Origin: an uncultured Clostridia bacterium
Lineage (GTDB): Bacteria > Bacillota > Clostridia > Oscillospirales > Acutalibacteraceae
Length of the DNA: 34,000 nucleotides
Direction of reading: 5' to 3'
NCBI GenBank assembly: GCA_947176035.1
Contig: CAMWPJ010000008.1
Span: 1 to 34,000, forward strand
Positions 1 to 10,200 of the stretch are shown piece by piece. The notes under the pieces are model-generated. The model worked only from the letters and a program-made list of their open reading frames with translations, was not told the origin of the DNA and ran no database searches. The translations under genes and the position numbers were made by a program. The stretch's first letter is position 1. The number at the start of each line of letters is the position of its first letter.

Positions 1-36
1 CAGTTTGGTCTTATATAATTTATATGAGGTGATTAT

Positions 37-507
37 ATGTTACTGAATGCTGATAAATTGTCAGGCTGGAATGTATCTATGGAAAAATCAGTCGGAGGTT
101 TGGAATATATAGGCTTTTCAAGGCTGAGTGCAAACAGGCTTATATGTATTTCATCTCAGAAAATAACGGTTATGGATTGTGAAAAAACGACCATAAAAGA
201 GTGTGATGGGGATTATGATGAAAGTGCTTTGTTAGCTGTTTGCGATGAACTGTCGGGTGAAGAGCTTGTTATAGCAGGTCAATATGGCGGTGAATTGCCG
301 GATAATACTATTCAAGGAGAGCACATATTTGTTTCGGAAAAACGTAATGGTCGTCTTGTAAAATATAAGGTTGAATTTGTCACAAAACAGCAGAAAAGAA
401 TTATGATTTACGATGATTACGGTTATTATACTTGTGGATTCAGCTATGACGGGAATTATTTTGCTTTTGCATCCGATGCAGGGGTATGTATTCTGAAAAG
501 AATATAG
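37..507 (+). CDS. Hypothetical protein, 156 aa
   Basis: I do not recognise this protein. It is soluble-looking, with no signal peptide or membrane segment. The C-terminal part alternates beta-strand-like stretches and ends in a segment (GFSYDGNYFAFASDAGV) that resembles one blade of a WD40/TolB-type beta-propeller, but 156 residues is too short for a full propeller. The ATG start follows a GAGGTG ribosome binding site by 5 nt. The reductase gene starts 24 nt downstream, so the two may be co-transcribed. Its promoter would lie outside the window. It could be the tail end of a repeated or degenerate propeller family; function unknown. Confidence 0.7.
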   Translation: MLLNADKLSGWNVSMEKSVGGLEYIGFSRLSANRLICISSQKITVMDCEKTTIKECDGDYDESALLAVCDELSGEELVIAGQYGGELPDNTIQGEHIFVSEKRNGRLVKYKVEFVTKQQKRIMIYDDYGYYTCGFSYDGNYFAFASDAGVCILKRI

Positions 508-531
508 ATTGTAATTTTGAGGGCAAAAATT

Positions 532-1062
532 ATGAGAAAAATAACTTTATTTATTGCAATGAGCCTTGATGGATATATTGCAGACAGTAAGGGCGGTGTC
601 GATTGGCTTAAAGGACATAGTTATGATAATGAAAATATTGATGCTTATGTTGAGTTTATAAAGAATATTGATACGATTTTAATGGGGTGGAATACTTACC
701 ATCAAATCGTTACGCAACTTTCTCCAAATGAGTGGATATACAGTGATTTTATTACTTATGTGTTTACGCATAATGAACACATTTCCTCTGAAAAAATTCG
801 CTTTACAAATATGAATCCTGTTGATTTGATAAAAAGCTTAAGAAAAGAAAATGGAAAGGATATTTGGATATGTGGCGGAGCTGACCTTGTTCGGCAGTTG
901 GTAAATGAAGATTTAATTGATTGCTATCATATTACTGTAGTCCCCACACTTTTAGGTTCCGGTATTAGACTTTTTGAAAATACCAAATATGAGATTAAGC
1001 TAAGGTTGCTTAATTCAAGGACGTATAATGGTATGACAGATTTAATCTATGTGCGAAGATAA
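532..1062 (+). CDS. RibD C-terminal/dihydrofolate reductase-like protein
   Basis: 176 aa with the fold signature of the RibD C-terminal/DHFR-like reductases: an N-terminal strand and loop ITLFIAMSLDGYIAD (residues 3-17), a GGVDWL segment, and a C-terminal nucleotide-loop motif IWICGGADLVRQL. Family members are NAD(P)H-dependent pyrimidine or pteridine reductases. Stand-alone copies like this one usually have no known substrate, so it should not be called folA or ribD. An in-frame TTG exists at 517, but the ATG at 532 sits 7 nt after GAGGG and matches the usual family N-terminus, so I chose it. It ends before a bidirectional terminator. Confidence 0.85.
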   Translation: MRKITLFIAMSLDGYIADSKGGVDWLKGHSYDNENIDAYVEFIKNIDTILMGWNTYHQIVTQLSPNEWIYSDFITYVFTHNEHISSEKIRFTNMNPVDLIKSLRKENGKDIWICGGADLVRQLVNEDLIDCYHITVVPTLLGSGIRLFENTKYEIKLRLLNSRTYNGMTDLIYVRR

Positions 1063-1116
1063 CTGCCAATTTCTAAGAGTATTTTACTGCTTTTACACAA
1101 ATTTAAGATAATAAAT

Positions 1117-1148
1117 GAAAAACCACGAGCAAAAGTTCGTGGTTTTTC
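1117..1148. terminator. Bidirectional intrinsic terminator
   Basis: A hairpin with a stem of about 13 bp (GAAAAACCACGAG pairing with TTCGTGGTTTTTC, loop CAAAAG, one G-U pair). It has A-runs on the left and T-runs on the right, so it can end transcription from both sides. It lies between the convergent reductase (plus) and glycosyltransferase (minus) genes. Confidence 0.85.
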
Positions 1149-1163
1149 ATTTTACTATATATT

Positions 1164-2333
1164 TTATCTGTTGAAATTATCAATTACAATATGATAGCGG
1201 TCATATGCTTTTTTTACCGCATCCTCCCAACTGATATAAATATCAGTCTGTGCTTTTTTGCCGACTGATTTTAAAAGGTGCTTATTGTCTATGATTTTTT
1301 CGAGCGTTGCGGCAATTGAGTGTGCACTTTCCATACATAAAAAGCCTGTTTCACCATCGGTTATGCCTTCAGCAGCGCAGCTTCCGCGTACAAGCAGGCT
1401 TGGGGTTGCACAGGCAGCAGCCTCTCTCACAACCAGTCCGTTTGTATCAAATACAGATGGAAAGAGTAAAAGATCGGATATTCCGTAATAACCCTGAATT
1501 TCTTGTCTGTCAAGTACCTGCCCTGTCCAAATGACACGGTCTTTTATTCCTGTTTTTATTATGTATCTTTTGATTGCGTTTTCATCAGCTCCGAAGCCAA
1601 GCATGATCAGCCTGAATTCGTTTCCGTCCTTTTTCAGTTTTGCACAGGCGTCAAGTATCAGCCGAATGTTTTTATACCATATCATTCGTCCGCAATAGAG
1701 CAGGATAGGTATATTTTCAGGTACGTTATGCTTACGTTTTATCATTGCAATATCACTTTGCGATACATTCATTATCGGCAAATCACAGCCATTTGGCATT
1801 ACGATATAGTCACCCTGATAGCCGATTTTTCGCAGTGAGCTGACGGTTCCCTTGCTTGTTACCCAAACCTCGTCTGCGGCATTGATATTATTTCTCAGAA
1901 AATGATATGCAAAATCTTTGCCCGGCTTTGTGGGAACACGTTTGTCAATATCATATTCATATTTAGTATGGTATGTAAGCACAACCGGAATTTTTTTCTT
2001 TTCAACAACACGCCTGAAATAATAGCTTGTTGCAAGCGGAGCGTGAGAATGAAGAATATCAAAATTCATATCTATAATAGCCTGATGCAGTTCTTCCTTA
2101 AAAGGCCAGCCGACACTGTATCCTTCTTTAGATGGAATGTACAAGCTTTTATATCTGTATATCTGATAATCATATTTGTAATCGAGTTGGTTAGGGTTTT
2201 TAGGTGTAACAATTACAGCTTCACCTAAATTTTTATTAATCATTTGTGCATAGCTTTGTGCTACATTGCTTATGCCGTCGGTAGTAGGGGGGAAAGCATC
2301 AGTTCCTATTGCTACCTTTAATTTTTTATCCAA
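1164..2333 (-). CDS. Glycosyltransferase family 4 (GT-B fold)
   Basis: About 389 aa, a retaining GT-B glycosyltransferase. The N-terminal domain has a DAFPPTTDGISN loop typical of GT4 acceptor domains. The C-terminal donor domain has LLYCGRMIWYKN near residue 210 and DTNGLVVREAAA, which corresponds to the EX7E motif with Asp in place of the first Glu. Close relatives are lipid glucosyl- or mannosyltransferases, and Firmicute members often glycosylate diacylglycerol, but the acceptor cannot be read from sequence. The reading frame opens at TTG 2348. I prefer the TTG at 2333 because it follows TTGAGG by 9 nt, whereas nothing like a ribosome binding site precedes 2348. The gene stands alone, divergent from hprK. 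Confidence 0.85.
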   Translation of the reverse strand: MDKKLKVAIGTDAFPPTTDGISNVAQSYAQMINKNLGEAVIVTPKNPNQLDYKYDYQIYRYKSLYIPSKEGYSVGWPFKEELHQAIIDMNFDILHSHAPLATSYYFRRVVEKKKIPVVLTYHTKYEYDIDKRVPTKPGKDFAYHFLRNNINAADEVWVTSKGTVSSLRKIGYQGDYIVMPNGCDLPIMNVSQSDIAMIKRKHNVPENIPILLYCGRMIWYKNIRLILDACAKLKKDGNEFRLIMLGFGADENAIKRYIIKTGIKDRVIWTGQVLDRQEIQGYYGISDLLLFPSVFDTNGLVVREAAACATPSLLVRGSCAAEGITDGETGFLCMESAHSIAATLEKIIDNKHLLKSVGKKAQTDIYISWEDAVKKAYDRYHIVIDNFNR

Positions 2334-2466
2334 TGCTATATGCCTCAATTCATATTTAATTAAGAAATTTTAACAAACAAATTGTAATAATTCTATCATA
2401 AATCACTAAATAAGTAAATATTTAGAAAATATTATTTAACTATTGTTAATTAAATTAAAAAATGCC

Positions 2467-2495
2467 TTGATTAAGTTGCGTTAATAATTTATAAT
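2467..2495 (+). promoter_or_regulatory. Sigma-A-type promoter for the hprK operon
   Basis: TTGATT (2467-2472), a 17-nt spacer, then TATAAT (2490-2495). The first gene downstream, hprK, starts about 47 nt after the -10. It lies in the AT-rich 194-bp gap between the divergent glycosyltransferase and hprK. I saw no convincing promoter for the minus-strand gene in the same gap. Confidence 0.75.
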
Positions 2496-2542
2496 TAAAA
2501 TGTATATTGCTTTGATAGCAGACTGAATTAGGAGGTAGCTAA

Positions 2543-3505
2543 ATGAGTCAGACTTATTCTGTATCTCTTGAAAAAATTATTAAACACCATAATCTTGAGG
2601 TTGTATTTTTGCCAAAGTCGGCAGATAAAATACTGATTACAACTGCTGAGATTAACAGACCGGGTATTGTTCTTACGGGTTATACTGATTATTTTGACCC
2701 GCTGAGAATACAAATCCTGGGTTGGACAGAGCTTGGCTTTATGCGCAAAATGAGTGACGAGGAACGCGAAAAAGCACTCGGTTATTGGCTTGGATTAAAG
2801 CCTGCGGCTGCTGTTTTCACAAGAGGGCTTGAGATACCTGATTATTTCATTGCTGCCTGTGAAAAATATGAAGTACCGCTGCTTAAGACAGATGAGGAGA
2901 CTTCTACTTTTCTCGCTGCACTTATTGCTTATCTTAACAGTGAACTGGCACCGAGAATAACTAGGCACGGTGTTTTTGTTGAAGTATACGGTGAAGGTGT
3001 ACTGATAACAGGTGAAAGCGGTGCAGGTAAGAGTGAGGCGGCAATTGAGCTTATCAAACGTGGGCACAGACTTATTGCTGATGATGCGGTTGAAATAAGA
3101 AAAATAAGTGACAAAACACTTATGGGCAGCTCGCCGACCAACATACGTCATTTCATTGAACTGCGAGGTATAGGTATTATTGATGCAAGGCGTATTTTCG
3201 GTATGGGTGCTGTTAAGCCCAGCGAAAAGGTTGATATGGTAATTCAGCTTGAGGCTTGGGATTCAACTAAGGCCTATGACAGGCTCGGTTTAGATAACGA
3301 GTATGCAAATATACTTGATGTTAAGGTGCCTGCGATTACAGTGCCTATTACTCCTGGACGTAATCTTGCTGTTATTGTTGAGACTGCGGCTATGAATAAC
3401 CGACAGAAGAAGATGGGCTATAATGCGGCTAAGGATCTTATGCTCAGTCTTGGTATGGAGGATGTTCAGTCAGAGGATAAAGAAGTTAACATCTGGCAGA
3501 ATTAA
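2543..3505 (+). CDS. hprK: HPr kinase/phosphorylase
   Basis: 320 aa, a typical family length. HprK phosphorylates HPr of the sugar phosphotransferase system on Ser46 and removes that phosphate, which sets carbon catabolite repression in Firmicutes. The N-terminal domain (1-130) is followed by the kinase domain: His142, Walker A GESGAGKS at 157-164, Asp180-Asp181, the signature LRGIGIIDARRIFGMGAV near 205, and the C-terminal PGRNLAVIVETAAMNNRQK segment. The start follows TAGGAGG by 8 nt. It heads a run with a ROK kinase and murB, so signalling and glucose entry are transcribed together. Confidence 0.97.
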   Translation: MSQTYSVSLEKIIKHHNLEVVFLPKSADKILITTAEINRPGIVLTGYTDYFDPLRIQILGWTELGFMRKMSDEEREKALGYWLGLKPAAAVFTRGLEIPDYFIAACEKYEVPLLKTDEETSTFLAALIAYLNSELAPRITRHGVFVEVYGEGVLITGESGAGKSEAAIELIKRGHRLIADDAVEIRKISDKTLMGSSPTNIRHFIELRGIGIIDARRIFGMGAVKPSEKVDMVIQLEAWDSTKAYDRLGLDNEYANILDVKVPAITVPITPGRNLAVIVETAAMNNRQKKMGYNAAKDLMLSLGMEDVQSEDKEVNIWQN

Positions 3506-3545
3506 TTATAGTTATTATTTTATTGTAAATATGGGGGATATGATT

Positions 3546-4502
3546 ATGTATAGTATTGGTATTGATTTAGGCGGAACAAATATTGTTTCTGCTGTAGTAA
3601 ATGATAAGTATGAGATTGTTGCATCTGCAAAAACTCCTACAAACAGTCCAAGAAGTGCACAGGAAATTTTTGACGATATTGCAAGGGTTTCATTTGAAGC
3701 AGTTGAAAAAGCAGGACTTACAATGAAGGATATAGAATCTGTAGGAATGGGTACTCCCGGTACAGTTAACGGCGAGGGTGTTATTGAATTTGCAAACAAT
3801 CTTGTTTTTAACAATGTTCCTGCAAAGCAGATGCTTATTGACAGACTTGGTGTTGAAAAGGTTTATATTGAAAATGACGCAAACTGTGCAGCTCTCGGTG
3901 AGGCATATGCAGGTGTTGGCAATGGTGCTAAGGATTTTGTTGCGGTAACACTTGGTACAGGTGTTGGTTCAGGTGTTATTGTTGACGGTAAAATTGTAAA
4001 TGGTGTAAACTTTGCCGGCGGCGAGTGCGGCCATATGGTTATTATGGTTGATGGTGAGCAGTGCACATGCGGCCGTAAGGGCTGCTGGGAGGCTTATGCG
4101 TCTGCAACAGCACTTATCAGACAGACAAAAGAGGCTATGGAGGAAAATCCTGATTCAGTTATGCACCAGCTTGCTGCTGAGGAGGGTAAGGTTTCCGGCA
4201 GAACTGCATTTGATGCAATGCGAAAGGGTGATATTGCAGGTATAAAGGTAGTTGACCAGTACATAAAATATGTAGCGTGCGGTCTTATCAATTTAGTAAA
4301 CGCACTCCAGCCTGAGATTATTTGTGTTGGTGGCGGCATCTGCAATGAGGGTGATACTCTTATGAAGCCGTTGCAGAGATTTGTTCAGGCTGAAAGATAT
4401 TCTATTTACAGTAAAATCCAAACTAAGATTGTTAAGGCACAGCTTGGTAATGATGCAGGCGTAATCGGTGCTGCTATTCTTGGTAAGGTTAAAGAGGATT
4501 AA
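3546..4502 (+). CDS. glcK: ROK-family glucokinase
   Basis: 318 aa ROK protein (repressor, ORF, kinase family) without a helix-turn-helix domain, so a sugar kinase and not a repressor. Visible motifs are the phosphate loop GIDLGGTN (5-12), ENDANCAALGEA with the likely catalytic Asp, GTGVGSGVIVDGK, and the zinc-binding CTCGRKGCWE motif characteristic of ROK kinases. It most likely converts glucose to glucose-6-phosphate in the cytosol; specificity for glucose over another hexose is inferred from the family. ATGs at 3531 and 3540 are in frame upstream. The ATG at 3546 has the best spacing (8 nt) from GGGGG. It lies 40 nt after hprK. Confidence 0.9.
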   Translation: MYSIGIDLGGTNIVSAVVNDKYEIVASAKTPTNSPRSAQEIFDDIARVSFEAVEKAGLTMKDIESVGMGTPGTVNGEGVIEFANNLVFNNVPAKQMLIDRLGVEKVYIENDANCAALGEAYAGVGNGAKDFVAVTLGTGVGSGVIVDGKIVNGVNFAGGECGHMVIMVDGEQCTCGRKGCWEAYASATALIRQTKEAMEENPDSVMHQLAAEEGKVSGRTAFDAMRKGDIAGIKVVDQYIKYVACGLINLVNALQPEIICVGGGICNEGDTLMKPLQRFVQAERYSIYSKIQTKIVKAQLGNDAGVIGAAILGKVKED

Positions 4503-4526
4503 TTATTAATTGATTGGTGATATTAT

Positions 4527-5426
4527 TTGACACAACTAATTGAACTTTGTACACAACTAAATATTGAGTTTAAAGAAAATGAGCCTATGACCAAGCACAC
4601 TACGTTCAAAATAGGCGGTCCTGCAAGACTCTTGGTTTATCCTGAAAATGAGGAGCAAATCGGTGAAATAGTAAGGACAGCAAAAGCAGCGGGTATAAGG
4701 CTTATTGCAATCGGTAACGGCTCAAACCTGCTTGTTGATGATGATGGTATTAATGCCTGTGTAATGGTTCTTGACGAGCATTTTGCCGATATCAGGCTTA
4801 TTGATGATGAGACGATTTATGCAAGTGCAGGAGCAATGCTCATTAAGGTGTGCCGTTTTGCTTATGAAAACGGGCTTTCGGGACTTGAGTTTGCTTATGG
4901 CATACCGGGTTCATGCGGAGGCGGAGCTTTTATGAATGCAGGAGCTTATGGCGGAGAAATGAAGGATGTGCTTTATAAGTGCAGTCATATTGATGCAAAC
5001 GGTGAGGCAGGCTTCCTTACCGGTGATGACCTTAAGCTGTCATACCGCCATTCGGCTTATTATGATAACGGATGTATTATTACGGGGCTTTATCTTAAAC
5101 TCAAAAAGACCGATAAGGCTGAAATCAAGGCGAAAATGGATGACTTGCTTTCACGCAGGCGAGATAAACAGCCGCTTGAATATCCGTCAGCAGGCTCTAC
5201 CTTCAAAAGACCGGAGGGGTATTTTGCAGGTGCACTTATTGAACAGTGCAGCCTGAAGGGTAGGACTGTAGGCGGAGCACAGGTTAGTGAAAAGCATTCT
5301 GGCTTTGTTATCAACAGGGGCGGTGCCACCTGCAGAGACGTTCTTGATTTGTGTAAAATATGCAGTGACACTGTTTTGGAGCAGACAGGTGTTACACTTG
5401 AAATGGAAATAAGAGTTACAAAATAA
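4527..5426 (+). CDS. murB: UDP-N-acetylenolpyruvoylglucosamine reductase
   Basis: 299 aa. MurB uses NADPH and FAD to reduce UDP-GlcNAc-enolpyruvate to UDP-MurNAc, the second committed step of peptidoglycan precursor synthesis. The FAD domain shows TTFKIGGPA (25-33) and GNGSNLLV (63-70). Arg174 in SYRHS, Ser224 in PSAGSTFKRP (the likely proton donor) and the glutamates at 291-293 are in the expected places, and the length fits the shorter class of MurB. The start is TTG, 8 nt after a weak GGTGA; the next ATG, at residue 21, would cut into the conserved N-terminus. It lies 24 nt after the ROK gene. Confidence 0.96.
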   Translation: MTQLIELCTQLNIEFKENEPMTKHTTFKIGGPARLLVYPENEEQIGEIVRTAKAAGIRLIAIGNGSNLLVDDDGINACVMVLDEHFADIRLIDDETIYASAGAMLIKVCRFAYENGLSGLEFAYGIPGSCGGGAFMNAGAYGGEMKDVLYKCSHIDANGEAGFLTGDDLKLSYRHSAYYDNGCIITGLYLKLKKTDKAEIKAKMDDLLSRRRDKQPLEYPSAGSTFKRPEGYFAGALIEQCSLKGRTVGGAQVSEKHSGFVINRGGATCRDVLDLCKICSDTVLEQTGVTLEMEIRVTK

Positions 5427-5458
5427 TTTTGATATATAAAACTGTGGAGGTGCAGATT

Positions 5459-6322
5459 ATGGAAAAGGAACTTATCGTTCTTACAGGTGTCAGCGGTGCA
5501 GGCAAATCAACCGCTATGAAGTTTATGGAGGATATTGGCTTTTATTGTATCGATAATATGCCGCCTGAGCTTATGGCTACCTTTGTCGGTATACTTGCAA
5601 AGGGTAATGAATATCCAAAGGTTGCGATAGTAACGGATGTTCGTTCCAATTATGTTTTTCAGAATCTGATTGAAAGCCTTACAGAGATAGAGGGCTATGG
5701 TTATATTATCAGGGTTATTTATCTTGATGTTAACGACAAAGAGGCTCTTAAGAGATATAAGCTTACACGCAGAAAGCATCCGTTTGCAGATAAATTCAAC
5801 GGCAGTATTTCGCAGGCTATTGCCTATGAAAAGGAAATGCTTTCTTCACTCAGAGGTCGTGCTGATCATATTATTGATACATCCGATTTAGATGCTGTGA
5901 AATTGCGTGCAAGGCTTACACAGATACTTCTGGGTGATGACAGTGATGTTATGAATATTCATTGTATGTCCTTTGGCTTTAAGCATGGTATCCCGTCAGA
6001 GGCTGATTTTGTTATTGATGTTCGTTGTCTTCCGAATCCATATTGGGTAGATTCTCTCAGAAATAAAACAGGATTTGATAAAGAGGTTAAGGATTATGTT
6101 TTCAGCTTTGACGAGTCAACACAGTTATTGAATAAGCTGATTGATATGCTTGATTTTCTTAATCCGCTTTATATTAAAGAGGGTAAAAGTCAGATAGTAG
6201 TTGCTATTGGCTGTACAGGTGGTAACCACAGAAGTGTGGCAATAGCCGAAGCTCTCAAGGAGCATTTCTCAAAGAAGTGGGATAATGTATCAACAAATCA
6301 CAGGGATATCGACAGAAAGTAA
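5459..6322 (+). CDS. rapZ: RapZ/YvcJ nucleotide-binding protein
   Basis: 287 aa. Walker A GVSGAGKS lies at 10-17, followed by YCIDNMPPEL (29-38), TDVR as Walker B, a KHPF element, and the conserved C-terminal domain with RCLPNPYW and GCTGGNHRSVAIAE. In enterobacteria RapZ is an RNA-binding adaptor controlling glucosamine-6-phosphate synthase. In Firmicutes the YvcJ form binds nucleotides and affects competence, and its molecular role is less clear. The frame is open from TTG 5429, but the ATG at 5459 is 8 nt after GGAGG. It sits between murB and whiA, the classic neighbourhood, but without yvcK. Confidence 0.95.
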   Translation: MEKELIVLTGVSGAGKSTAMKFMEDIGFYCIDNMPPELMATFVGILAKGNEYPKVAIVTDVRSNYVFQNLIESLTEIEGYGYIIRVIYLDVNDKEALKRYKLTRRKHPFADKFNGSISQAIAYEKEMLSSLRGRADHIIDTSDLDAVKLRARLTQILLGDDSDVMNIHCMSFGFKHGIPSEADFVIDVRCLPNPYWVDSLRNKTGFDKEVKDYVFSFDESTQLLNKLIDMLDFLNPLYIKEGKSQIVVAIGCTGGNHRSVAIAEALKEHFSKKWDNVSTNHRDIDRK

Positions 6323-6342
6323 TTATTAAAAGAGTAGGTAAA

Positions 6343-7233
6343 ATGTCTTTTTCACAGAACGTAAAAAATGAATTGCTGCAAATTGAATATGAAAGTGTAT
6401 GTTGTGAAAGGGCATTGCTTTACGGACTTTTGATTTTCGGCAAAAGCTTTTCATCATATGGTATCAGTATGCAGACTGAGAATGAGGGAATAGCTAAGCT
6501 TTATAAATCACTTATAAGAAAGCACTGCAACGTTAAGTGTAATATAAATGTATCACCTAAGGGCAGGAGCTTTTCTGTTATGATTGAGGAAAAGAGTGAT
6601 TGTGATAAAATATTAGGTGCATTTGGGCATGCTGATACAGGCAGTCTTAAAATCAATCATTCCAATTTTGATTGTGCTGATTGTGTTCATGCATTTCTTG
6701 CAGGTGTATTTTTATCGTGCGGTACAGTATCCGACCCCAAGAAGGATTATCATCTTGAGTTCACTGTGCCGTATATGAACCTTTCGAAAAGTCTTATTAC
6801 ACTTCTTGAGGAAACTGAGCTTGCACCAAAGCTATCAAACCGCAAGGGGTATAATATAGTATATTTCAAGGGCAGTGAGGCAATTGAGGATTGCCTTTAT
6901 CTTATGGGTGCATCATCTGCTATGTTTGAGATGATGAATGTTGAAATTGTTAAGGATTTCAGAAACAAGGCAAACCGTACTGCTAATTGTGAAACTGCAA
7001 ACATTGAAAAGACAGTCAAAGCAAGCTATGAGCATATGGCTGCAATACAGAAGATTGAGGACACTAAGGGTCTCGATTTTCTGAAAAATGATTTGAAGGA
7101 AATGGCTGTTTTGAGGCTGGATAATCCTGAGGCTTCGCTTTCCGAGCTATCAAAGCTCAGCGGAATGTCACGTTCAGGTGTTAATCACAGACTTAAAAAA
7201 ATTGTAGAAATTGCAAATACGATTCATGATTAG
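6343..7233 (+). CDS. whiA: WhiA sporulation/cell-division regulator
   Basis: 296 aa, slightly short for the family. The N-terminus SFSQNVKNELL is diagnostic, followed by a LAGLIDADG-homing-endonuclease-like region without an obvious nuclease function. A C-terminal helix-turn-helix (LSELSKLSGMSRSGVNHRL, about 262-280) binds DNA. In Streptomyces WhiA controls sporulation septation, and in Bacillus it is nucleoid-associated and influences division. The partner WhiB is an actinobacterial protein and is not expected here. It starts 20 nt after rapZ with a modest AGTAGG ribosome binding site, and the two very probably share a transcript. Confidence 0.95.
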   Translation: MSFSQNVKNELLQIEYESVCCERALLYGLLIFGKSFSSYGISMQTENEGIAKLYKSLIRKHCNVKCNINVSPKGRSFSVMIEEKSDCDKILGAFGHADTGSLKINHSNFDCADCVHAFLAGVFLSCGTVSDPKKDYHLEFTVPYMNLSKSLITLLEETELAPKLSNRKGYNIVYFKGSEAIEDCLYLMGASSAMFEMMNVEIVKDFRNKANRTANCETANIEKTVKASYEHMAAIQKIEDTKGLDFLKNDLKEMAVLRLDNPEASLSELSKLSGMSRSGVNHRLKKIVEIANTIHD

Positions 7234-7288
7234 GGTTCAGGTTTTGTTACCTTGAATAATAAAGAGTTTTAAAGGATGAAAAAATAAT

Positions 7289-10200
7289 ATGTTTACTCAT
7301 TTGCACACACATACAGAATTTTCTCTGCTTGACGGTGCCTGCCGTATCGAGCAGTTAGTCAGTCGTGCAAAGAGTCTTGGAATGCAGTCTCTTGCTATTA
7401 CCGACCATGGTAATATGTATGGGGCTGTTGATTTTTATAAGGCTTGTAAAAAAGAGGGTATTAAGCCTGTAATCGGCTGCGAAGTTTATGTTGCACCGCG
7501 TACACGTTTTGATAAGGATAAGGTGCTTGATAAGGAATATAATCATCTTATATTGCTTTGTGAAAATGAGACAGGCTATAAAAATCTTATCAATATGGTG
7601 TCAAGGGCTTTTACCGAAGGATTTTACTTCAAACCAAGAATTGACCACGATTTGCTTGAAAAACATCACGAGGGACTTATATGTCTGTCTGCCTGCCTTG
7701 CAGGTGAAATACCGCAGGCAATTCTGCAAAAGGATTATGAAAAGGCAAAGCGAACAGCACTTTGGTATCGTGATGTTTTCGGTGAGGGTAACTATTATCT
7801 TGAACTGCAGAATCACGGTCTGTCAGAACAGCTTGCCGTTAATGAGGGTGTTAAACGCATTTCAAGAGAAACGGGTATACCGCTTGCCGCAACGAATGAT
7901 GTGCACTATATAAATAAGGAAGATGCAAAAATTCAGCAGGTGCTTATCTGCATTGCAACTAACCATGTAATCGGTGATGATACAGGATTGGAATTTCACG
8001 CAGATGAATTTTATCTCAAAAGCGAGGAGGAAATGCGTACTCTTTTTGCCGATACACCTGAAGCGATAGACAATACACAGATTATTGCCGACAGATGTGA
8101 TTTCGAATTCGAATTCGGCAATACTAAGCTGCCATATTATGAAACACCTGATAATATGGACCATTTTGAATATTTCAAAATGCTTTGCCTGCAGGGAATG
8201 AAAAAAAGATATGGTGAAAATCCGCCGCAGGAATATTATGACAGGCTGGATTATGAGCTTAATACAGTGGATAAAATGGGATATACCGATTATTATCTTA
8301 TTGTGTCTGATTTTGTATCGTTCGCAAAAAGCAAGGATATTCCCGTAGGTCCCGGAAGAGGTTCGGGTGCCGGCTCGATAGCGGCTTATTGTATGGGAAT
8401 AACAGACCTTGATCCGATGAAATATAATCTTCTTTTCGAACGATTCCTTAATCCCGAGCGTGTATCAATGCCTGATTTTGATATCGATTTCTGCTATGAA
8501 AGACGCGGAGAGGTAATTGAATATGTAACTAATAAATATGGTGCGGACCATGTAGCACAGATAGTAACGTTTGGTACACTTGCAACACGTGCCGCTATCC
8601 GTGATGTCGGCAGAGCAATGGGTATGCCCTATGCTTCTGTTGATGCTGTGGCAAAGCTTGTACCGAATGATTTTCATATTACGATTGAGCAGGCTGTTAG
8701 TAAGTCTAAAGAGCTTGCTAAGCTTATGCAGGAAAATCCACAAGTCAACGAACTCATTGAAACTGCAAAAAAAGTTGAGGGTATGCCGCGAAATACATCA
8801 ACGCATGCAGCAGGTGTTGTAATTACGCACAATCCTGTCTCATCTTACGTTCCTCTTGCGACAAATGACGGTGTACCTGTAACACAGTATATTATGACGA
8901 CTCTTGAGGAGCTTGGGTTGCTAAAAATGGACTTTCTTGGTCTCAGGACTTTAACAGTTATCGATGATGCTGCCAAGGCTGCAGGTGTTGATGTTGATTC
9001 AATGCCAATTGACGATGCTAATGTTTACAAGCTTTTTGCAAGAGGACAGACAGAGGGTATTTTTCAGTTTGAATCTTCAGGTATGAAGCAGATGCTTACT
9101 AATCTTAAGCCTACCGCACTTGAGGATTTGATTGCAGCAACCTCGCTGTATCGTCCCGGTCCTGCAAAGCAGATTGATACATTTGTTGAAAATTCTCATA
9201 ATCCGTCAAATGTTAAATATATTACCGATAAGCTTAGACCGATACTTGAGAACACATATGGATGTATGGTTTATCAGGAGCAGGTAATGCAGATTTTTCG
9301 TGAGCTTGCTGACTATTCTTACGGACGAGCTGATATTGTACGCCGTGCTATGAGTAAGAAGAAAATATCTGTTATGGAGCAGGAACGGGAAACATTTATT
9401 TTAGGCTGTGAGAAAAACGGTATTGACAAATCAGCGGCAAACACTATCTTTGACCAGATGTCCGATTTTGCCAAATATGCTTTTAACAAATCTCATGCTG
9501 CCTGCTATGCTCTTGTCGCATACAGAACGGCGTATTTAAAATATTATTATCCGAGTGAATTTATGGCGGCACTTATGACATCTGTGCTTGATCAATCCAA
9601 CAAGATTGCCCGCTATACTGCTGAGTGCAAGCGAATCGGTTTGAGGCTTGGACCGCCAAATATTAATTCATCAATGAAAGGCTTTACAGCAAACGGCAGA
9701 GTTATTAACTATGGTTTGCTTGGTATCAAAAATGTAGGCTCTGATTTTATTGATGAAATTGTTGAGGAACGTAAAACTGGTCCGTTTACCGATTTGACAG
9801 ATTTCTGCAAGCGTATGCAGGAAGGGCACTTTAACCGCCGCGCTGCTGAAAGTCTTATCCGCTGTGGTGCAATGGATTGCTTTGGGTATAACAGACGACA
9901 GCTGCTTCAGGCATTGCCTGCTCTTGTGACAAATCTTGAAAATTACAGACAGAACACCCGTTATGGTCAGGTTGGATTTTTCGATCTGGGTCAGGGTGAT
10001 ATATTGTCATTTGATGTTGAAATTCCCGATGTCTCGGAATTTCCGAAAGCTGAACTTCTTAAAATGGAAAAGGAAATGACAGGGCTTTATCTTTCGGGAC
10101 ATCCGATGGATAAGCATGCCGAAGCCTGCAAAAACCTTGGTTATGCCTACACTATTGATTTGCTTGAGGCTGAAAAGGATCCGATGTCAAAATATAAGGA

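Noticed and set aside
7234-7288. Terminator between whiA and dnaE
   Set aside because: A TTCAGGT/ACCTTGAA hairpin can be drawn, but it has a bulge and no T-tract after it.
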